Assembly: GCA_004352715.1 (NCBI GenBank)
Contig: SCFE01000019.1
Span: 60,548 to 124,547, forward strand
DNA from: Hofstenia miamia
Taxonomy: Eukaryota; Xenacoelomorpha; Acoela
Direction of reading: 5' to 3'
Length of the DNA stretch: 64,000 bases
The notes under the pieces are model-generated. The model worked only from the letters and a program-made list of their open reading frames with translations. It did not search any database and had not been told where the DNA came from. Position numbers and translations under genes: made by a program. Shown here in pieces: positions 1-11,162 of this stretch. Positions within the stretch are counted from its first letter, which is position 1; every line of letters starts with the position of its first letter.

Positions 1-800
1 TAAATTTGGCGACGGAAAGACGCGCAGGCACAATTTCGATTCCAGAAGGTAGCCAGCAAGTCCGGAAAATTGATACGAAGTAAAATTACAATGCCCACCA
101 GGAAGATGATGACGTCAATGGATCCACATCCAATCACCACGAGGAGGCTGTACTTACGGCATAAATAGGAGGACACGAACACGAGTTGTTAGACCCCGCA
201 GGAGAGTAAGACGAAACACTGTCCAGTCTTGCATTTAGAAGAGAAGAGGTCAGCACGAGACGCTGTCAGTTTTGCTGTTAAATTGGTTGGCTTAAACTGG
301 TTAAAGTGGTAGTCAAAGTTTTTGGCAAGTTTTGCTGTCAGATTGCTAAGTAAGTTAGTTCCGAATTTCTAAATTCTTTAGCCTACTAAGTTTGTAGTAT
401 ATTTGTTTGCTATTGCAGATTTTGGTTATTATTAACTAGTAAGTTAAAATAAAGTCGTTTTTATAAGTATTGTTTTTCACACTTAAGTTATGTTAAATAG
501 TTTATTGCAATTACTTTAACACTTTATTTTATTGTTTGTTTAAGCTCTTTGAATAATTGTGGTAAATTGTTCAAATCAGATAATTGTTATTTTCATCCTG
601 GTAGAATTCTAATTTGATAAAATTCTTTAACTTGTTACAGAAGGAACGTTTCTGCTTAAAAGTTTTAGTGGATTTAGTAAAATACGTTGTTTGAATAAGA
701 GTTAAATTAACATAGAGAGTTTAATCTTATTTTTGGTAAATTGTCAGAGATAAGAGCTGTCGCTAGAATATTTTTGTTCCAGAATTCGACAGTACCGGAA
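1..800 (+). other. Possible LTR-retrotransposon debris, no intact gene
   Basis: No convincing ORF is present. Near the left edge TTGGCGACGG resembles the primer-binding region that follows a 5' LTR in many gypsy-type elements. A short Arg-rich reading frame lies at about 150-240. A TATA-like CATAAATA is at about 160 and an AATAAA at about 449. Together these could be the remains of an LTR element cut by the window edge, but no second LTR copy is visible, so this is a weak inference. Confidence 0.2.
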
Positions 801-1083
801 AATTAAATTGCTAGGTAAAAATTATCTTTTTGGGAAAAATTCCACTAGTACGTGACTGCACAAATAAATCGTTACTAGAAACACAAACCCCAAAAGTATA
901 AACGCCTAGCCAACGCAATTTTCTAACATAATAAATAGCGGCTTTTTGAATTAAAATGTATAAATAAAAATGAACAATAATGTAATTGCGATAAACAAAA
1001 GGCATGTAATAATTGATCGTGATAATCTGGTCCAAAATTTCTGAAGTGGTATAAGTATCTAACGCCAGAAGCCATTTTATGTA

Positions 1084-2200
1084 TCATTTTAAGAGAAATT
1101 TATCAAATTTTAAATCTTTGTCAATATCAACACCTAAATATGTAACATGATCATTTTGTTTTATCAAAACACAGTTTACAATTAATTCAATTTTGTTTGT
1201 TATTTCTTTTACAGCATTGGAGGTAAATATAATGAATTGAGTTTTTTCAACATTAATTTTTAATTGATTGGATGTGAAATACCCAGAAAGATTTTCAATA
1301 TCACTAGGCAAATTTTTTGTGGCCCCAAATGCATTTTATCTGTATTTATTAGACACGTGTCATCAGCAAATTGATAAATGTTACTATGGTCTACATGTTT
1401 AATAATGTCATTTACATATAATGCAAATAGAATAGGCCCTAGTACTGTGCCTTGAGGTACTCCTCGATCAGTTGTAATGTAATCAGATTTCATGTAATTC
1501 ATTAATGCAAGTTGTTTTCTATTTTTTAAGAAACTCATAATTTAAGATTTATTAGCGGGTATTTTTTCAGTAATTGAAATAATTGCATCACTTGTATTAT
1601 GTTTAGCGCGAAAACCATATTGTTTGGATGATAAAATATTCTTAGATTAAGATATTGATTGATTTGAATGTGCAGAACCTTTCAAATAGCTTACTAAAAG
1701 GATGCGTTATTGAAATTGGCCTATAATTTTTAGTGATAAGGGGATCTCTATTGTTATACGGAGGTGTTATATCTGAAATTTTCAGTATCTCCGGAAATTC
1801 GTTTTCAACTATACATTGATTAAATGCAAATGGTAAATTGTCACCAAATACATGAAAAATTTTTTAATTATAAAGTAAGGTAAGTGAGTCGAACCTGAAG
1901 ATTTATTAACGTCTAAGTTTCCCGTACAATAGTTTGTAATTCTTTTATATTGAAACGTAGATTTACAATTTGATTGCTTAAGTTTTGATAGAGGAATTCA
2001 ATAAAACGGTTTAAAAATTTCCACTTTTGTTTAGAAGAGTTTAAGTTTTCAAAAAATCGACGTTGTTTTAATGATGTATTTTTTGTGCGTAGGTCTTTAA
2101 TTAATTTTTTTGATCTTTCGTAATTTGTCCAATTTTATTTATCTCAGTATGGTTGGACTTAACTAGGTCAAAGAGTTTCTGCTTTATGTTCATCGTGTTC
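1084..2200 (-). pseudogene. LINE reverse transcriptase domain, broken
   Basis: Family role: RNA-directed DNA polymerase that copies the element at the nicked site. On the minus strand a fingers region with NYRPIS-like sequence (about 1720) and QYGFRAKHNT (about 1600) leads to GVPQGTVLGPILF and the catalytic FADDT block (about 1360-1470). A thumb-side piece containing VTYLGVDID follows (1084-1311). The last two pieces overlap in different frames at 1260-1311, showing a frameshift, and a stop precedes the SFLKNRKQ segment near 1540. The piece at 2205-2387 belongs to the linker between endonuclease and RT. Confidence 0.85.
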
Positions 2201-2390
2201 TTAATTAGTTGATTATCAGTTGCAGTAAGTTAAATCGCCGTGATTTGTTAATTTCTCGGTGGGACTTTAGTGATGCTAACTTGCTTAGCGCTTGATTGAT
2301 CTGTGCGACAATGCAATTTAACATGTGTGAATCAGATTTTAGAGTAAAAATATAGTCGAATAGAATATTTTTAAGTAAATTTTCCATGAT

Positions 2391-3160
2391 TTAATCTGAA
2401 TAGTTTTTGAAATCCTTAGTATAAATCGTTTTAAATTTAGATAACTTAGCATGATGTGTACTAATATAAATGCAGAGTGCATGATCACTGAAAGATTCGA
2501 GGATTAAAGGTTTATATATAGTTTCTGAATTACATAAAAAATAGTCAATTAATGTCGTTCTTCTAGTGGGAGTCTGAGTGTTGATAATTTTTAAGTTAAA
2601 AATAGTGCATAGTTCATTCAATGCATTTTTTCAAAAAACTGAAATAATTTATATTAAAGTCACCTAATATGTTTAGGGAATAGTTATTATTAGGAATATT
2701 TGAAATTTCATCGCATTTATACTTTGTATATTCTACAAAAAAATTCTTATTTGGATTATAAGTCACAAATTATTTCATGTTCGGAGGAATTTGTAGGTGA
2801 TTTAATTTCAATCCATAAAGATTCAAAAACAGAATAATCGGATGCAAGATTTTTTTTCGTATTGGATTTAATTCTTTTGGTACAATAATCATAAGATCAC
2901 CACCTCTACTATCCCTATTTTTAACAAAAACATCAAAGATTACTGGGTCTGGATTGAACAAATTTGGCTTAATTTTGTTGTTTAACCAAGTTGAATTTGA
3001 AACAAATTGAGTAGCAATTTTAAGAAAGTGATTTCTATTTGAATTCAGACTTCTGGCGTTAAGATAATGATTCGCTAAATTTTTAAGATTACATTCATCT
3101 AAGATTGGGCCAGCATTTAATTGTATATCTCCTGTTATAATAATTAATGGGGCATGATTT
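2391..3160 (-). pseudogene. LINE endonuclease (EEP) domain, broken
   Basis: Family role: this domain nicks target DNA to prime reverse transcription. Minus-strand pieces show, in order, an NARSLNSNR-like start, a RGGDLMIIVP stretch (about 2880-2920), the catalytic-type LGDFNI motif (about 2650-2670), then TRRTTLIDYFL and the terminal SDH triad (about 2490-2570). These are hallmark EEP blocks. A frameshift separates the first piece (2770-2961) from the GDFN block. The residues needed for catalysis can still be seen, but the protein cannot be made in one frame. Confidence 0.8.
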
Positions 3161-3170
3161 TAAATATCAG

Positions 3171-3829
3171 CTTCAAACTAAATTCTAAATATTGATTTTT
3201 GCTATGTTGAATATTTTGTTTAATTGCAAGTGTTGGTCACTGGTTGTTACCATGTAATCACATGGTCGCATGTCATGCTGTGTTCTCAGGTTTACCATGA
3301 AAACCTCTTGGTACATTTATATATATAATTGTAATGAAGTTACACAATGGATTTTAATCTACTTTTAATTACTAGCGTCTGTCTTAAACTAACAGAAAGC
3401 ATTTTAAATTTTCTAGTATTTAACTAGTAGCTTATTGAAGCTATAACTTTTACATATTGATTTTTGCTTTGTTGTGTCATTTGGATTATATCAAGCGGAT
3501 ATGCATTAAATTTTCCAGGTCGTATTAAAGTTTATACCACAGTTAGGCGATTTTATAGAAATTGATTTTCACTATAAATTATTATTTTGTAATTTTCTCA
3601 AAAATCTTTGCAATCCATTTTTTAAATACCATGCACATGTATTTTTGCATATATTATTTACTATTCATTTACAAGCATTTGTATGTTTAGGTGATCTCAA
3701 CATGGAATTGTGACTAGTTTAACAATTGGAAATCATATCAAGTGATTGGAAAAAATCGACATTAGCTCCAAGGCGGTGAATAATGAGTGTGTTATCATTT
3801 CTATACCAACTACAATATGGACAGATAAG
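3171..3829. other. No gene seen
   Basis: AT-rich sequence without a supported ORF, RNA gene or clear repeat boundary. A short palindromic stretch (ACCATGTAATCACATGGT) lies near 3250. Confidence 0.4.
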
Positions 3830-4401
3830 GAATATGTACATTAAAGCTATAAAAGCAGAAAAGCCATGTAATGTATACAGCAACACAAGAGACATAAGCT
3901 AAATATACAGAAAAATATGCAAAGTGACAAACATTTACATCACCTGAAAATTTGTATAAACCAAAAATAAATGCAGAGAAAATACCATTGTGTATAACTA
4001 ATATCATAAGAGTGTATTAATGAAAGCATTTATATGTATAAATCCTACTAATAACGTCACATGTATAATTTTTCAGAAAACAAAATTGTCTTTATAATGT
4101 AAATATATATTTTATACGCCTGTAATGCTTTAGTATGGCAAATATTTTTTCCGTTTTGTATTAGTGAAAAAATGAATTAAACATATGGAATTTTCACAAT
4201 GAAATCGCAGTGTATTTGAAAAACAAAACGTAACTCCTTGCATGTAATGTACAGACTTCCTGAAAAATGATTTATACTATGATTATAGATATTAATCATT
4301 TGAAACACATGAAATTTTTTACAATTAAAAATAGCAATGCATTTGAAAAGCAGGAATATAATCCTTTGCATGTAATGTATAGAAAATAGCAAAATTGTAC
4401 A
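3830..4401. repeat. Degenerate tandem repeat, about 100-120 bp unit (left part)
   Basis: Related blocks recur: one at about 4180-4300 and one at about 4301-4400 share a GCATGTAATGTA motif followed by AG, and a CATGAAATTTT-like motif. A weaker copy lies at about 3860-3990. The repeat resumes right of the Tc1-like insertion (from 5955), so the transposon landed inside the array. Unit length and copy number are by-eye estimates. Confidence 0.4.
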
Positions 4402-4403
4402 TA

Positions 4404-4603
4404 CAGTGCGGGCCAAAAGTGTTTGCAAGAGAGTGTTTGCCCAATATTTTTCTAAATTTCTAGTAATATGTTAAATATAATGGTTCTTCATATATGATAA
4501 ACAATTACAGGTCATTATTAGGTACTTTGAATATAAAAACTTTCATTAATTTTCGTTTGTTTCAGATTTTTACATTTTAAAGTGAGCCAAAAGTGTTTGA
4601 AAA
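4404..4603 (+). repeat. Left IR/DR of the Tc1-like element
   Basis: The outer motif GGGCCAAAAGTGTTTG (4410-4425) and an inner variant GAGCCAAAAGTGTTTG (4584-4599) lie in direct orientation about 174 bp apart. This is the IR/DR layout in which each end carries two transposase-binding repeats, as in Sleeping Beauty-like elements. Binding is inferred. Confidence 0.8.
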
Positions 4604-4695
4604 TTATTAAAAAATAACAATTATGGCCAAAGAACAGATGCTAATGGCAAAAGAAAGAAGAAATTGTTACACTTCTTGCAGATAACAAGTCTACA

Positions 4696-5600
4696 TTGGA
4701 AATTTCAAAAATTCTCAAACGAGATCACCGAACTGTGAAGAGATTTGTCAATGACGGTAAGGTTGAAAGAAAGAAACATAAAAAGGGGCGGCCAAGTGTA
4801 AACACAAGCAGGGATTTGAGGAAAATTAAAAGATCTTTATCACAGAACCCTCATAGCACTAGCAAGACGATTTTTGACAAAGCAGGCGTTACAGAAGTAT
4901 CAAAAAGGACAAGAAATCGGATCCTGAAGAAAATGGAGGATCAGGTCACCATTCAAATGCCCTCCTTTGAGTGAAGCGAATGCCAACAAACTAATGTTAT
5001 GGGCTACAACATATCTTAAGACCGAATTTCAAAAGTACTTTGGTCAGATGAGGCCCGAGCAACATTAGATGGTCCAGATGGTTGGAGCAAAGGATGGCTT
5101 CGAAAAGGTGCAACTCCTCATCTGCGCTACAAAAGGCAACAGGGAGGAGGTGGCATAATGATTTGGGCTGGAATAATCGGCAACCAAGTTGTTGGGCCTT
5201 TTCTCGTTCCAGAGGGCCTTAAGATGAATTCTGCAAATTATTGTTCATTTTTGGAAAAGAATTTTCTGCCTTGGTTAAATTCTCAGACTGATGACATTAG
5301 ACAGAATATCATCTTCCAGCAAGACAATGCCCCAAGTCACGCTTCTCGCTTCACCAAAGGTTCACTGGCAGATCACGGCATAACTGGGGAACGGCCCATG
5401 GATTGGCCTCCTCAGAATTCCGGACTTGAGTCCGTTTGAAAGCTTTTGGTCTATCATAAAGCGGAAGGTGCATGAAAATGGGCGTAAATTTACCAGCAAA
5501 CAAGATCTATGGAAGGCGATTCAACACAGCTCAAATATCGCACGAAGTGGTCCAAAGGTTAACTTCTTCAGTAGATAGAAGACTGGTAGAGCTGCTGAAA
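4696..5600 (+). pseudogene. Tc1-like transposase, frameshifted (DDE, spacing about 37)
   Basis: Family role: cuts the element out and pastes it at TA sites. The N-terminal frame (4696-4974) is a paired-type helix-turn-helix region with a basic linker (GRPS motif at about residue 32). The catalytic frame then shows WSDE (first Asp at 5047), MIWAGI (from 5158) and QQDNAPSH (second Asp at 5323). A frameshift after WPPQ changes frame, and the expected PDLSPFESFW with its Glu at 5438 reads in the shifted frame. Counting across the shift gives about 37 residues between the second Asp and the Glu, like DD37E Tc1 relatives rather than classic DD34E. All three catalytic residues survive but not in one frame. 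Confidence 0.9.
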
Positions 5601-5746
5601 AATGGAAGAAAGTGGATTTCATGTTAAATGTTAATGAAATATAATTTTTTTTCAAGTTCACGCGCAAATTTCGTTAATATGTTACTTTTTTGTTAAATTA
5701 TGGTATAAGTTTTATGTTTCAAGGGTTAATTTTGGTTTAAATAAAC

Positions 5747-5952
5747 TTTTGCAAACTCTTTCGGCCCACTTATTTTAAGAAAAAGTAAAAAATGTGATAG
5801 TTCTTGACATTAAATGCAAAATATTATATAGTGTTCATAACCTTATTTTATATTTTTTTGGCAATAAATTAACCCCCAACATTTAATTTATGAGAAAATA
5901 GAACCGCATTACAGCTATTTTTTATATTTGCAAACACTTTTGGCCCGCAGTG
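5747..5952 (-). repeat. Right IR/DR of the Tc1-like element
   Basis: Mirror of the left end: an inner motif at 5747-5772 (TTTTGCAAACTCTTTCGGCC) and an outer motif at 5928-5952 (TTGCAAACACTTTTGGCC), both inverted relative to the left pair. Confidence 0.8.
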
Positions 5953-5954
5953 TA

Positions 5955-6190
5955 GACTAACTAACCAATAGAAACATGTGAAATTTTTATGGATAGGAAA
6001 ATTATTAGTCAACAATGTATCATCACAAATGCAAAGTAAACCCCCAGATAACAATTTCACGTACATTACCAATAATAGACATGCAGGTAATAAATTAAAT
6101 GTGTAAACTAAATAGGCCAACATAAGTGAGTCAATATAGCAAGTACATGTCCATGTAATTTCCATAATGTCACTGCAACAACCTCCATCA
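5955..6190. repeat. Degenerate tandem repeat (right part)
   Basis: The block with AGAAACATGTGAAATTTTTA at about 5975 matches the CACATGAAATTTTTTAC block at about 4305. This continues the array interrupted by the Tc1-like element. Confidence 0.35.
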
Positions 6191-6282
6191 ATATTCACAA
6201 GCTGACAGGGTCAATGGTCGGATTGCACTGTTCTCCTACTAAGGCTGCTATCATAAAATAATCAAAGTTTGAAAGAGTTGAA

Positions 6283-6561
6283 ATTTGAAACAGATGTTAT
6301 TAATCTCAACCTTGATCTTGGAAATGGTTCCTGTGAAATAATTGCATAAATCAAATCACAATCAGAAAATACCGGTTTCACTGCTATAATGGAAGGAAAG
6401 GCAATGGACATTTAATCAGAATTGTATGCCAAGTTACGAAAATGTCAAACAAAATCAGCAGCAATTGAAAGATGTTTCTCTATGTTGATAAAACTTGGCC
6501 TGTGACTGACATCTCAACCACAATAATATATGAAAATTTATGTCCTGTTATTATAACTTAG
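6283..6561 (+). pseudogene. hAT transposase C-terminal dimerisation domain, broken
   Basis: A plus-strand frame ends in SAAIERCFSMLIKL followed, in a shifted frame, by a DRHLNHNNIYENL-like tail and a stop at 6559-6561. This is the conserved C-terminal hAT dimerisation block (usual form: a SA..ER.FS core, then a short C-terminus). Two in-frame stops (near 6345 and 6414) and a frameshift or stop near 6502 inactivate it. No upstream hAT catalytic region is recognisable, so only the 3' part of the element remains. The hAT 3' terminus appears at 8042-8112, beyond a nested Tc1-like element. Confidence 0.7.
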
Positions 6562-6807
6562 TGAAGCAGTTGCTTTAAGTAATTATGTATTTTTAAAATT
6601 TAGAGAATTATAATTATGTATTTGTTTCATATCTTGTTCTCAGTAATAGAAAACGTTTTATTTTGCCTAAATGGATCATTTTGAAAAATGGATGATCATA
6701 TTTTAGGGCATATTTAAGTATATTCCGTCATATTTTGTCATAAAACTAAGGTGAATTTTTGTTTTTTTAATCATATTTCTAGATGCCCTAGCAATAATTG
6801 AACAATA
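6562..6807 (+). other. hAT 3' non-coding region
   Basis: AT-rich sequence between the hAT stop codon and the nested Tc1-like element. No ORF. Confidence 0.4.
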
Positions 6808-8041
6808 CCGTACTGGCCAAAAGTTTGAGAACAGTAACCTGTCTAAAGCGTGTTTTATGCTTTTTCCTGGAAACTTCGTAAAATTCCTGGAATTCCCAAT
6901 TTTTTGTTAAAATTTACAACAGATTCATTTAGCCAATCAAATTAACACAACTTGTGATTTACACACAATACATTTTCACTGAAAAAGCACTATCATTATA
7001 GTTTGAAATATGGTCCATGGTAGTGAAATTTTACCATCAAAGCGTGCTCAAATTCATATCTTGTACAAGGAGGGATACAATTATCACGTTATAGCTGTTA
7101 GAATGGGCGTGTCAGAATCTTCGGTATCCAGAAGTGTTACTCGCTATCATCAACTGCGAAATTTTTCCTCTCACAAGCAGTCTGGAAGACCAAAAGTGAC
7201 AATCCCTCAGACTGACCGTCTCATTCACCTTTATATCGTCAATCAACCATTCTCTTCATCTTCTGAAGTCAAAGCAAATCTGGGTGCGGCAGTGCAGAAT
7301 GTATCAGCGCACCATTAGGTGTTGATTGAATACTCCCTTTGACCTTCCATCATGCAAACCGGCAGCCAAATTTTGATTGTCTTCAAAGAACATTCGAGAC
7401 TGGTTGTGCTTCTGCAGGCAATACCAACGCTACACTCCTGAGATGTTCCATCAAGTAAAGTTTAGTGACGAATCCAAGATTTGCCAGTTTACATCATACC
7501 AGCAACACGTTCGACAACCAAGAAACTAAAGATTCAACACACGTTGCTCGCAACAAACTGTCCACTCAGGACCTTCTGTGATGATTTGGGGGTACTATAA
7601 CTGCGAATGGGCGTGCTGGTCTGCATTTTGTTCCTCACAACAAGACAGTCACAGCCAAGGCCTACCTCAAAATAATACAGCGCCAAAGTTGTGAAACAGT
7701 GGATTGCATCACAAGACTTTGGGCTGCTTGAGAACTGGCCGGGAAACTCCCCAGACCTCAACGTCATTAAAAATTGCTGCCATCACATCAAAGTGGTATG
7801 GCGCAAGAGATTACCAATGATTATTGTAGAAAGCTGGTCAAGTCAATGTCAAATCGCATTGCTGTGTGTTTGTCCAATAAGGGCGGACATACAAAATGTT
7901 AGTGAGTTTTTCTGAATTAACTATTAAATTTCTACACAGTGTTATCATATTGTTTCGTTTTCTTATTACATTGCGTTTTTTAGTGTAAAATACAAAAATT
8001 TCTAAATTTGGAAAGTGTTCCCAAACTTTTGGCCAGTACTG
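6808..8041 (+). mobile_element. Second Tc1/mariner element, nested in the hAT 3' end
   Basis: The left terminus CCGTACTGGCCAAAAGTTTG (after TA at 6806-6807) pairs with the right terminus, read in reverse as CAGTACTGGCCAAAAGTTTG (before TA at 8042-8043). Length is 1234 bp. The ends differ from those of the element at 4404-5952, so this is a separate family. It interrupts hAT sequence: the hAT dimerisation domain lies to the left and the hAT terminus to the right. Confidence 0.92.
7010..7915 (+). pseudogene. Tc1-like transposase with deleted catalytic core
   Basis: The N-terminal frame (7010-7318) has a helix-turn-helix region (MGVSESSVSRSV at about residues 32-43) and a GRPKVT linker. FSDES (first catalytic Asp at 7467) and an MIWG-like block (about 7579) follow in other frames. 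Then AYLKII runs directly into AKVVKQW (about 7670-7700): the segment that should contain the second Asp (usually in a QQDGAP.H-like motif) is missing. The last frame (7691-7915) has WPGNSPDLNVIKN, with Lys (7769-7771) where the family has the catalytic Glu. The copy is thus inactive by deletion, substitution and frameshifts. Confidence 0.9.
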
Positions 8042-8112
8042 TATATTATCTGGTATCTGGTAAATTACCCGGTATCCGGTATATTCAATTTACTATCCGG
8101 ATCCCATCTCTA
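8042..8112 (+). repeat. hAT 3' terminus with CCGGTA-type subterminal repeats
   Basis: The sequence repeats TATCTGGTA / ACCCGGTATCCGGTA and ends GGATCCCATCTCTA, which in reverse is TAGAGATGGGATCC, a common hAT terminal form. A matching left terminus was not found in the window, so the target duplication cannot be confirmed. Confidence 0.6.
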
Positions 8113-8554
8113 ATCACTTGTCACCATAGGCTTATTATTTCCTGAGCCATCATAACACACTAGATTTCAAAGACTTACAGATTTGGCATAATAATTTTAG
8201 GATACATCAGATTTGATACATGTATAGCATGATGTTAAATTGACAAAGCATTAACTACTATCTTGTATTTATACAATTAAATTGGGTTTGAGCAACAGAA
8301 TAAGAATAGAAGAGAAATTCTTACTAAGTGTAGTACATTGGCATAACTAAACATCTCAACAAAAGTTGCTCATACTACACTTAATGCATCAATAATAACA
8401 TGAAGTACAAAAACAATAAATCACAACAAAAACAGGGATGCACAAATTAGTTTACCCAATTTACTGCTAATTATATTAACTAACTTTTTTTGAAAAACTG
8501 AAAACTTTCCATGACGTAGAACCAATTTTTGGGATGTGTTACTTATGGAGGTAG
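8113..8554. other. No gene seen
   Basis: AT-rich, no supported ORF or RNA gene. Confidence 0.4.
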
Positions 8555-8773
8555 TCATTGATTTGAGTTAAATTTCCTGCAACTTTTGATTCGTTTTATT
8601 TCAATTGGTAGGTTATTCCATAGTTCAATTGTTGAGCTTAAAAATGAACTTTTAAGAAAAATTTTTTTAAACATCACTTTTCTGAATTTAGAATTTCTTG
8701 AATAATAAGTTGAATGCACATATAATGGAAATTGTAATTTAATGTAAGGTGAAGCTGATTTAAAATATCCCAA
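8555..8773 (-). pseudogene. LINE ORF2 C-terminal end
   Basis: A 72-residue minus-strand frame with YVHSTYYSRNSKFR, then SSTIELWNNLPIEIK near its end. The WN.LP motif is the usual C-terminal mark of CR1/jockey-like LINE proteins. It continues the RT remnants to its right. Confidence 0.7.
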
Positions 8774-9490
8774 ATATTATTAATGAAAAGTATCTTATGA
8801 AAAGTGAAGCATCATCATGAATAGAATATGAACTTTTGTCACTCCTAGTCAAGTAATTATCATTATGAATATTTGCTCCCCATTTAGTTTGCGAGTCATT
8901 ATATTTATTAATGAGTGGTTCATGTCATTAAATAAAACTACAGTATCTAAAATGACTTAATACTTAGAGTTAACCAACATCAATTTCATTTTGGAATTTT
9001 CAAATTTGCCTACATGTGAAATAGTTATAATTTCGATTGCCACTTTATGTAATTCTATGTGTATGTGAATAGTTCAATTTATTATCGATTGGTACTCCAA
9101 GATATTTGAAGGATTCGATTTTGAGTAATTTTTGACACAGAAAAATTTAAAATGTGTGATTGGTTATCTTTAGCACTGGTTGTCCTCCAAAAGTGAATAT
9201 GACGTGCAGAAGTTTAATGCAAAGGCCAACTTAAACCATTTCAGAAAAGTTTGAGCTTTTATCAAATACATAATAGTGAAATACAAATCAAACATCTAAA
9301 CATTTTTCATAAATCCTCATCAGATTTGGAGGAAGTGGAAACCTAAACACACTCAAGTTTATTTCTATGCTGGATACAAAATTTACACTGTTTAATAGAT
9401 AAATTTGTATCAAAATACATTTTATAAATATAGATATAGTACTAATGATCTAACCAAACTGCTACTTAGGTATGTTAAGTACATCCTTAA

Positions 9491-10461
9491 TCAATACAAA
9501 TAATGAATAGTATGATGTGACGTCTTAAAAACTTGATGTATATAAGCAACCATGTCAAACTTATTGTCAAGAAGAATTCCAAGATTCTTGATTGGTAGGC
9601 TAATGATATTTGTATCTAATGGAATAATCTGGGAATTAAAAATTATTTTCTTTATCTTGCTACATTGAAATGCTTGTGATAAAAGCTTCTGTAAGTCATC
9701 CACAATAGTTTCAACTCTACTGATAGTATTGACAATATCATTATTTGAATTAACTCAAATAAGAAATTGAGTGTCATCTGCATACATGTAATGTGCTATA
9801 TTCAAGCTACTTAAATAGTGACTAATAAATGCATTGTATACAGTAAAAAGTAAGCACTAAATATTGATCCTTGTGGCATATCATATTTTGACATTGTACT
9901 TCTTGAACAATTGTCATTCAATTTCACATAATTAGAATGACCACAAATCAAAGACATCATCCACTTGTGTGCAATCCCACAAATACCAGATTTTCATAAA
10001 ATTCTTTGAAAAGATCATGATTGACAAGATCAAAGACAGCACTCTGATCAAGTAATACTAACAGAACTGCATTATTGTCCTCTTGCCTTTAGAATATCAT
10101 CCTTCAATGCAAGAATAACTGTCTTCACAGAATGATGTTATCTATAACGTGATTGATGCATAGGCAGTAATTGGGTGCTTTCATAAATGAGACAAATTGC
10201 TTTTGAACTGCTTTTTCAATGACCTTGGATATAAAACTAAGATTTGCAACTGAATGACAATTAGAGACATCCTTAATTTCAATTTTTTTTGGATTTTGGA
10301 ATAGGAGTTACTTGAATAACCTTTGCCACTGATGGGAAAATAACAGTAGATAGTGATAAATTGAGAACATGTGTTATTGCAGGAATGCATGAATTTAGAA
10401 CATTTTCCAACCTCAACAATCTGGAAGGTATATTATCCAAATCACATACTGTTGGTTTCAT
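9491..10461 (-). pseudogene. LINE reverse transcriptase palm and thumb, broken
   Basis: Palm and thumb motifs of a LINE RT read on the minus strand. The first piece contains DNIPSRLL and VTPIPKSKK, the middle has MPQGSIF and DDTQFL, and the last has LPIKNLGILLDNKFD. They lie in different frames and are separated by stops. The catalytic Asp pair in DDTQFL is present. Function is known for the family only; this copy cannot be translated as one protein. Confidence 0.75.
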
Positions 10462-11162
10462 TGAGAATTAGAGATCTAGTTTCTTTTAAAGGATTAAATC
10501 CAGTCATATTGATTGAAGAAGTCCAGTAACCCTTCAATATTTTATCAACATTTTGATTCTCTGAGGTAAACGCATCATAGTGACTAGTAATCTTGTTATC
10601 AAAGTTTTAAATTCTGCATCAGAGAAGTCAACACACTTGAGATCATCTAGCAGTGTAAATACCCTTTGAGTTCCACATCAGAGAATTGAATTTTCCTTCC
10701 AAGTATTAGTCTTCTTCTGTTGGCACAATATGATGACAGCTTCTTAATTTCCTATACACAAAAAGTGAGTACTGGTTTTTGTCTTAGATAAATCTTTTCC
10801 TCCTGTAACTTCTAGCCCAAAGCATCAATTGAAGAATTATGTAGTTCAATTTTTCTTTTGAATTTAATGAATTTTAATATGGGGGGGGGAATATCCCAAA
10901 TGTGTTTAAAAAACATATTCAATTTCTCATTACTAACATCCACACAATCATGAGTGATCACACCACAAGATCTAATATGATTACTCAGAAAGGGTGAAAG
11001 TTCACTATAATTTAAACTTGACGTCACATGAGTCAGCATGTACCTACATGATGCAACCTTAGTGTCTTTCAAGATATTCACCACAATAAAGTCTACTGCA
11101 GGGTTTCATAACTGACTAATTATCCCTTTTGGTATGTAGTCAGTTAAAGGGTGAGTTCAGAG

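Larger units (their letters stand above)
1084..3170 (-). mobile_element. Decayed non-LTR retrotransposon (EEP endonuclease + RT)
   Basis: Read on the minus strand from about 3170 down to 1084, the fragments follow the standard LINE order: apurinic-like endonuclease (EEP), linker, reverse transcriptase. The frames are broken by stops and shifts, and no ORF1, 5' end or tail is recognisable, so it is a dead partial copy. The domain order suits the jockey/CR1/Rex1 type of LINE. Clade assignment would need a phylogeny. Confidence 0.85.
4404..5952 (+). mobile_element. Tc1/mariner element with TA target duplication and IR/DR ends
   Basis: The left end CAGTGCGGGCCAAAAGTG (after TA at 4402-4403) and the right end, read in reverse as CACTGCGGGCCAAAAGTG (before TA at 5953-5954), form near-perfect termini. 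TA duplication is the signature of the Tc1/mariner superfamily. A second inner copy of the terminal motif sits about 175 bp inside each end. The element is 1549 bp and full length by its ends, but its transposase is frameshifted. It split a tandem repeat. Confidence 0.93.
8555..11084 (-). mobile_element. Decayed LINE (RT region plus endonuclease C-terminus)
   Basis: Minus-strand pieces run from an endonuclease-side segment (10812-11084) through the RT fingers (10279-10461, including VTPIPKSKK) to a palm region with MPQGSIF (about 9870) and a DDTQFL-like catalytic motif (about 9770). The thumb piece contains NLGILLDNKFD (9491-9703), and the C-terminus has the typical ELWNNLP block (8555-8773). 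Many stops and frameshifts are present. The 10910-11084 segment is duplicated at 12553-12711, which ties this copy to the LINE pieces upstream. Confidence 0.8.

Noticed and set aside
3810-4428. Minus-strand open frames at 3810-4007 and 4177-4428 as genes
   Set aside because: They lie in a degenerate tandem repeat, are Phe/Ile/Cys-rich and show no domain.
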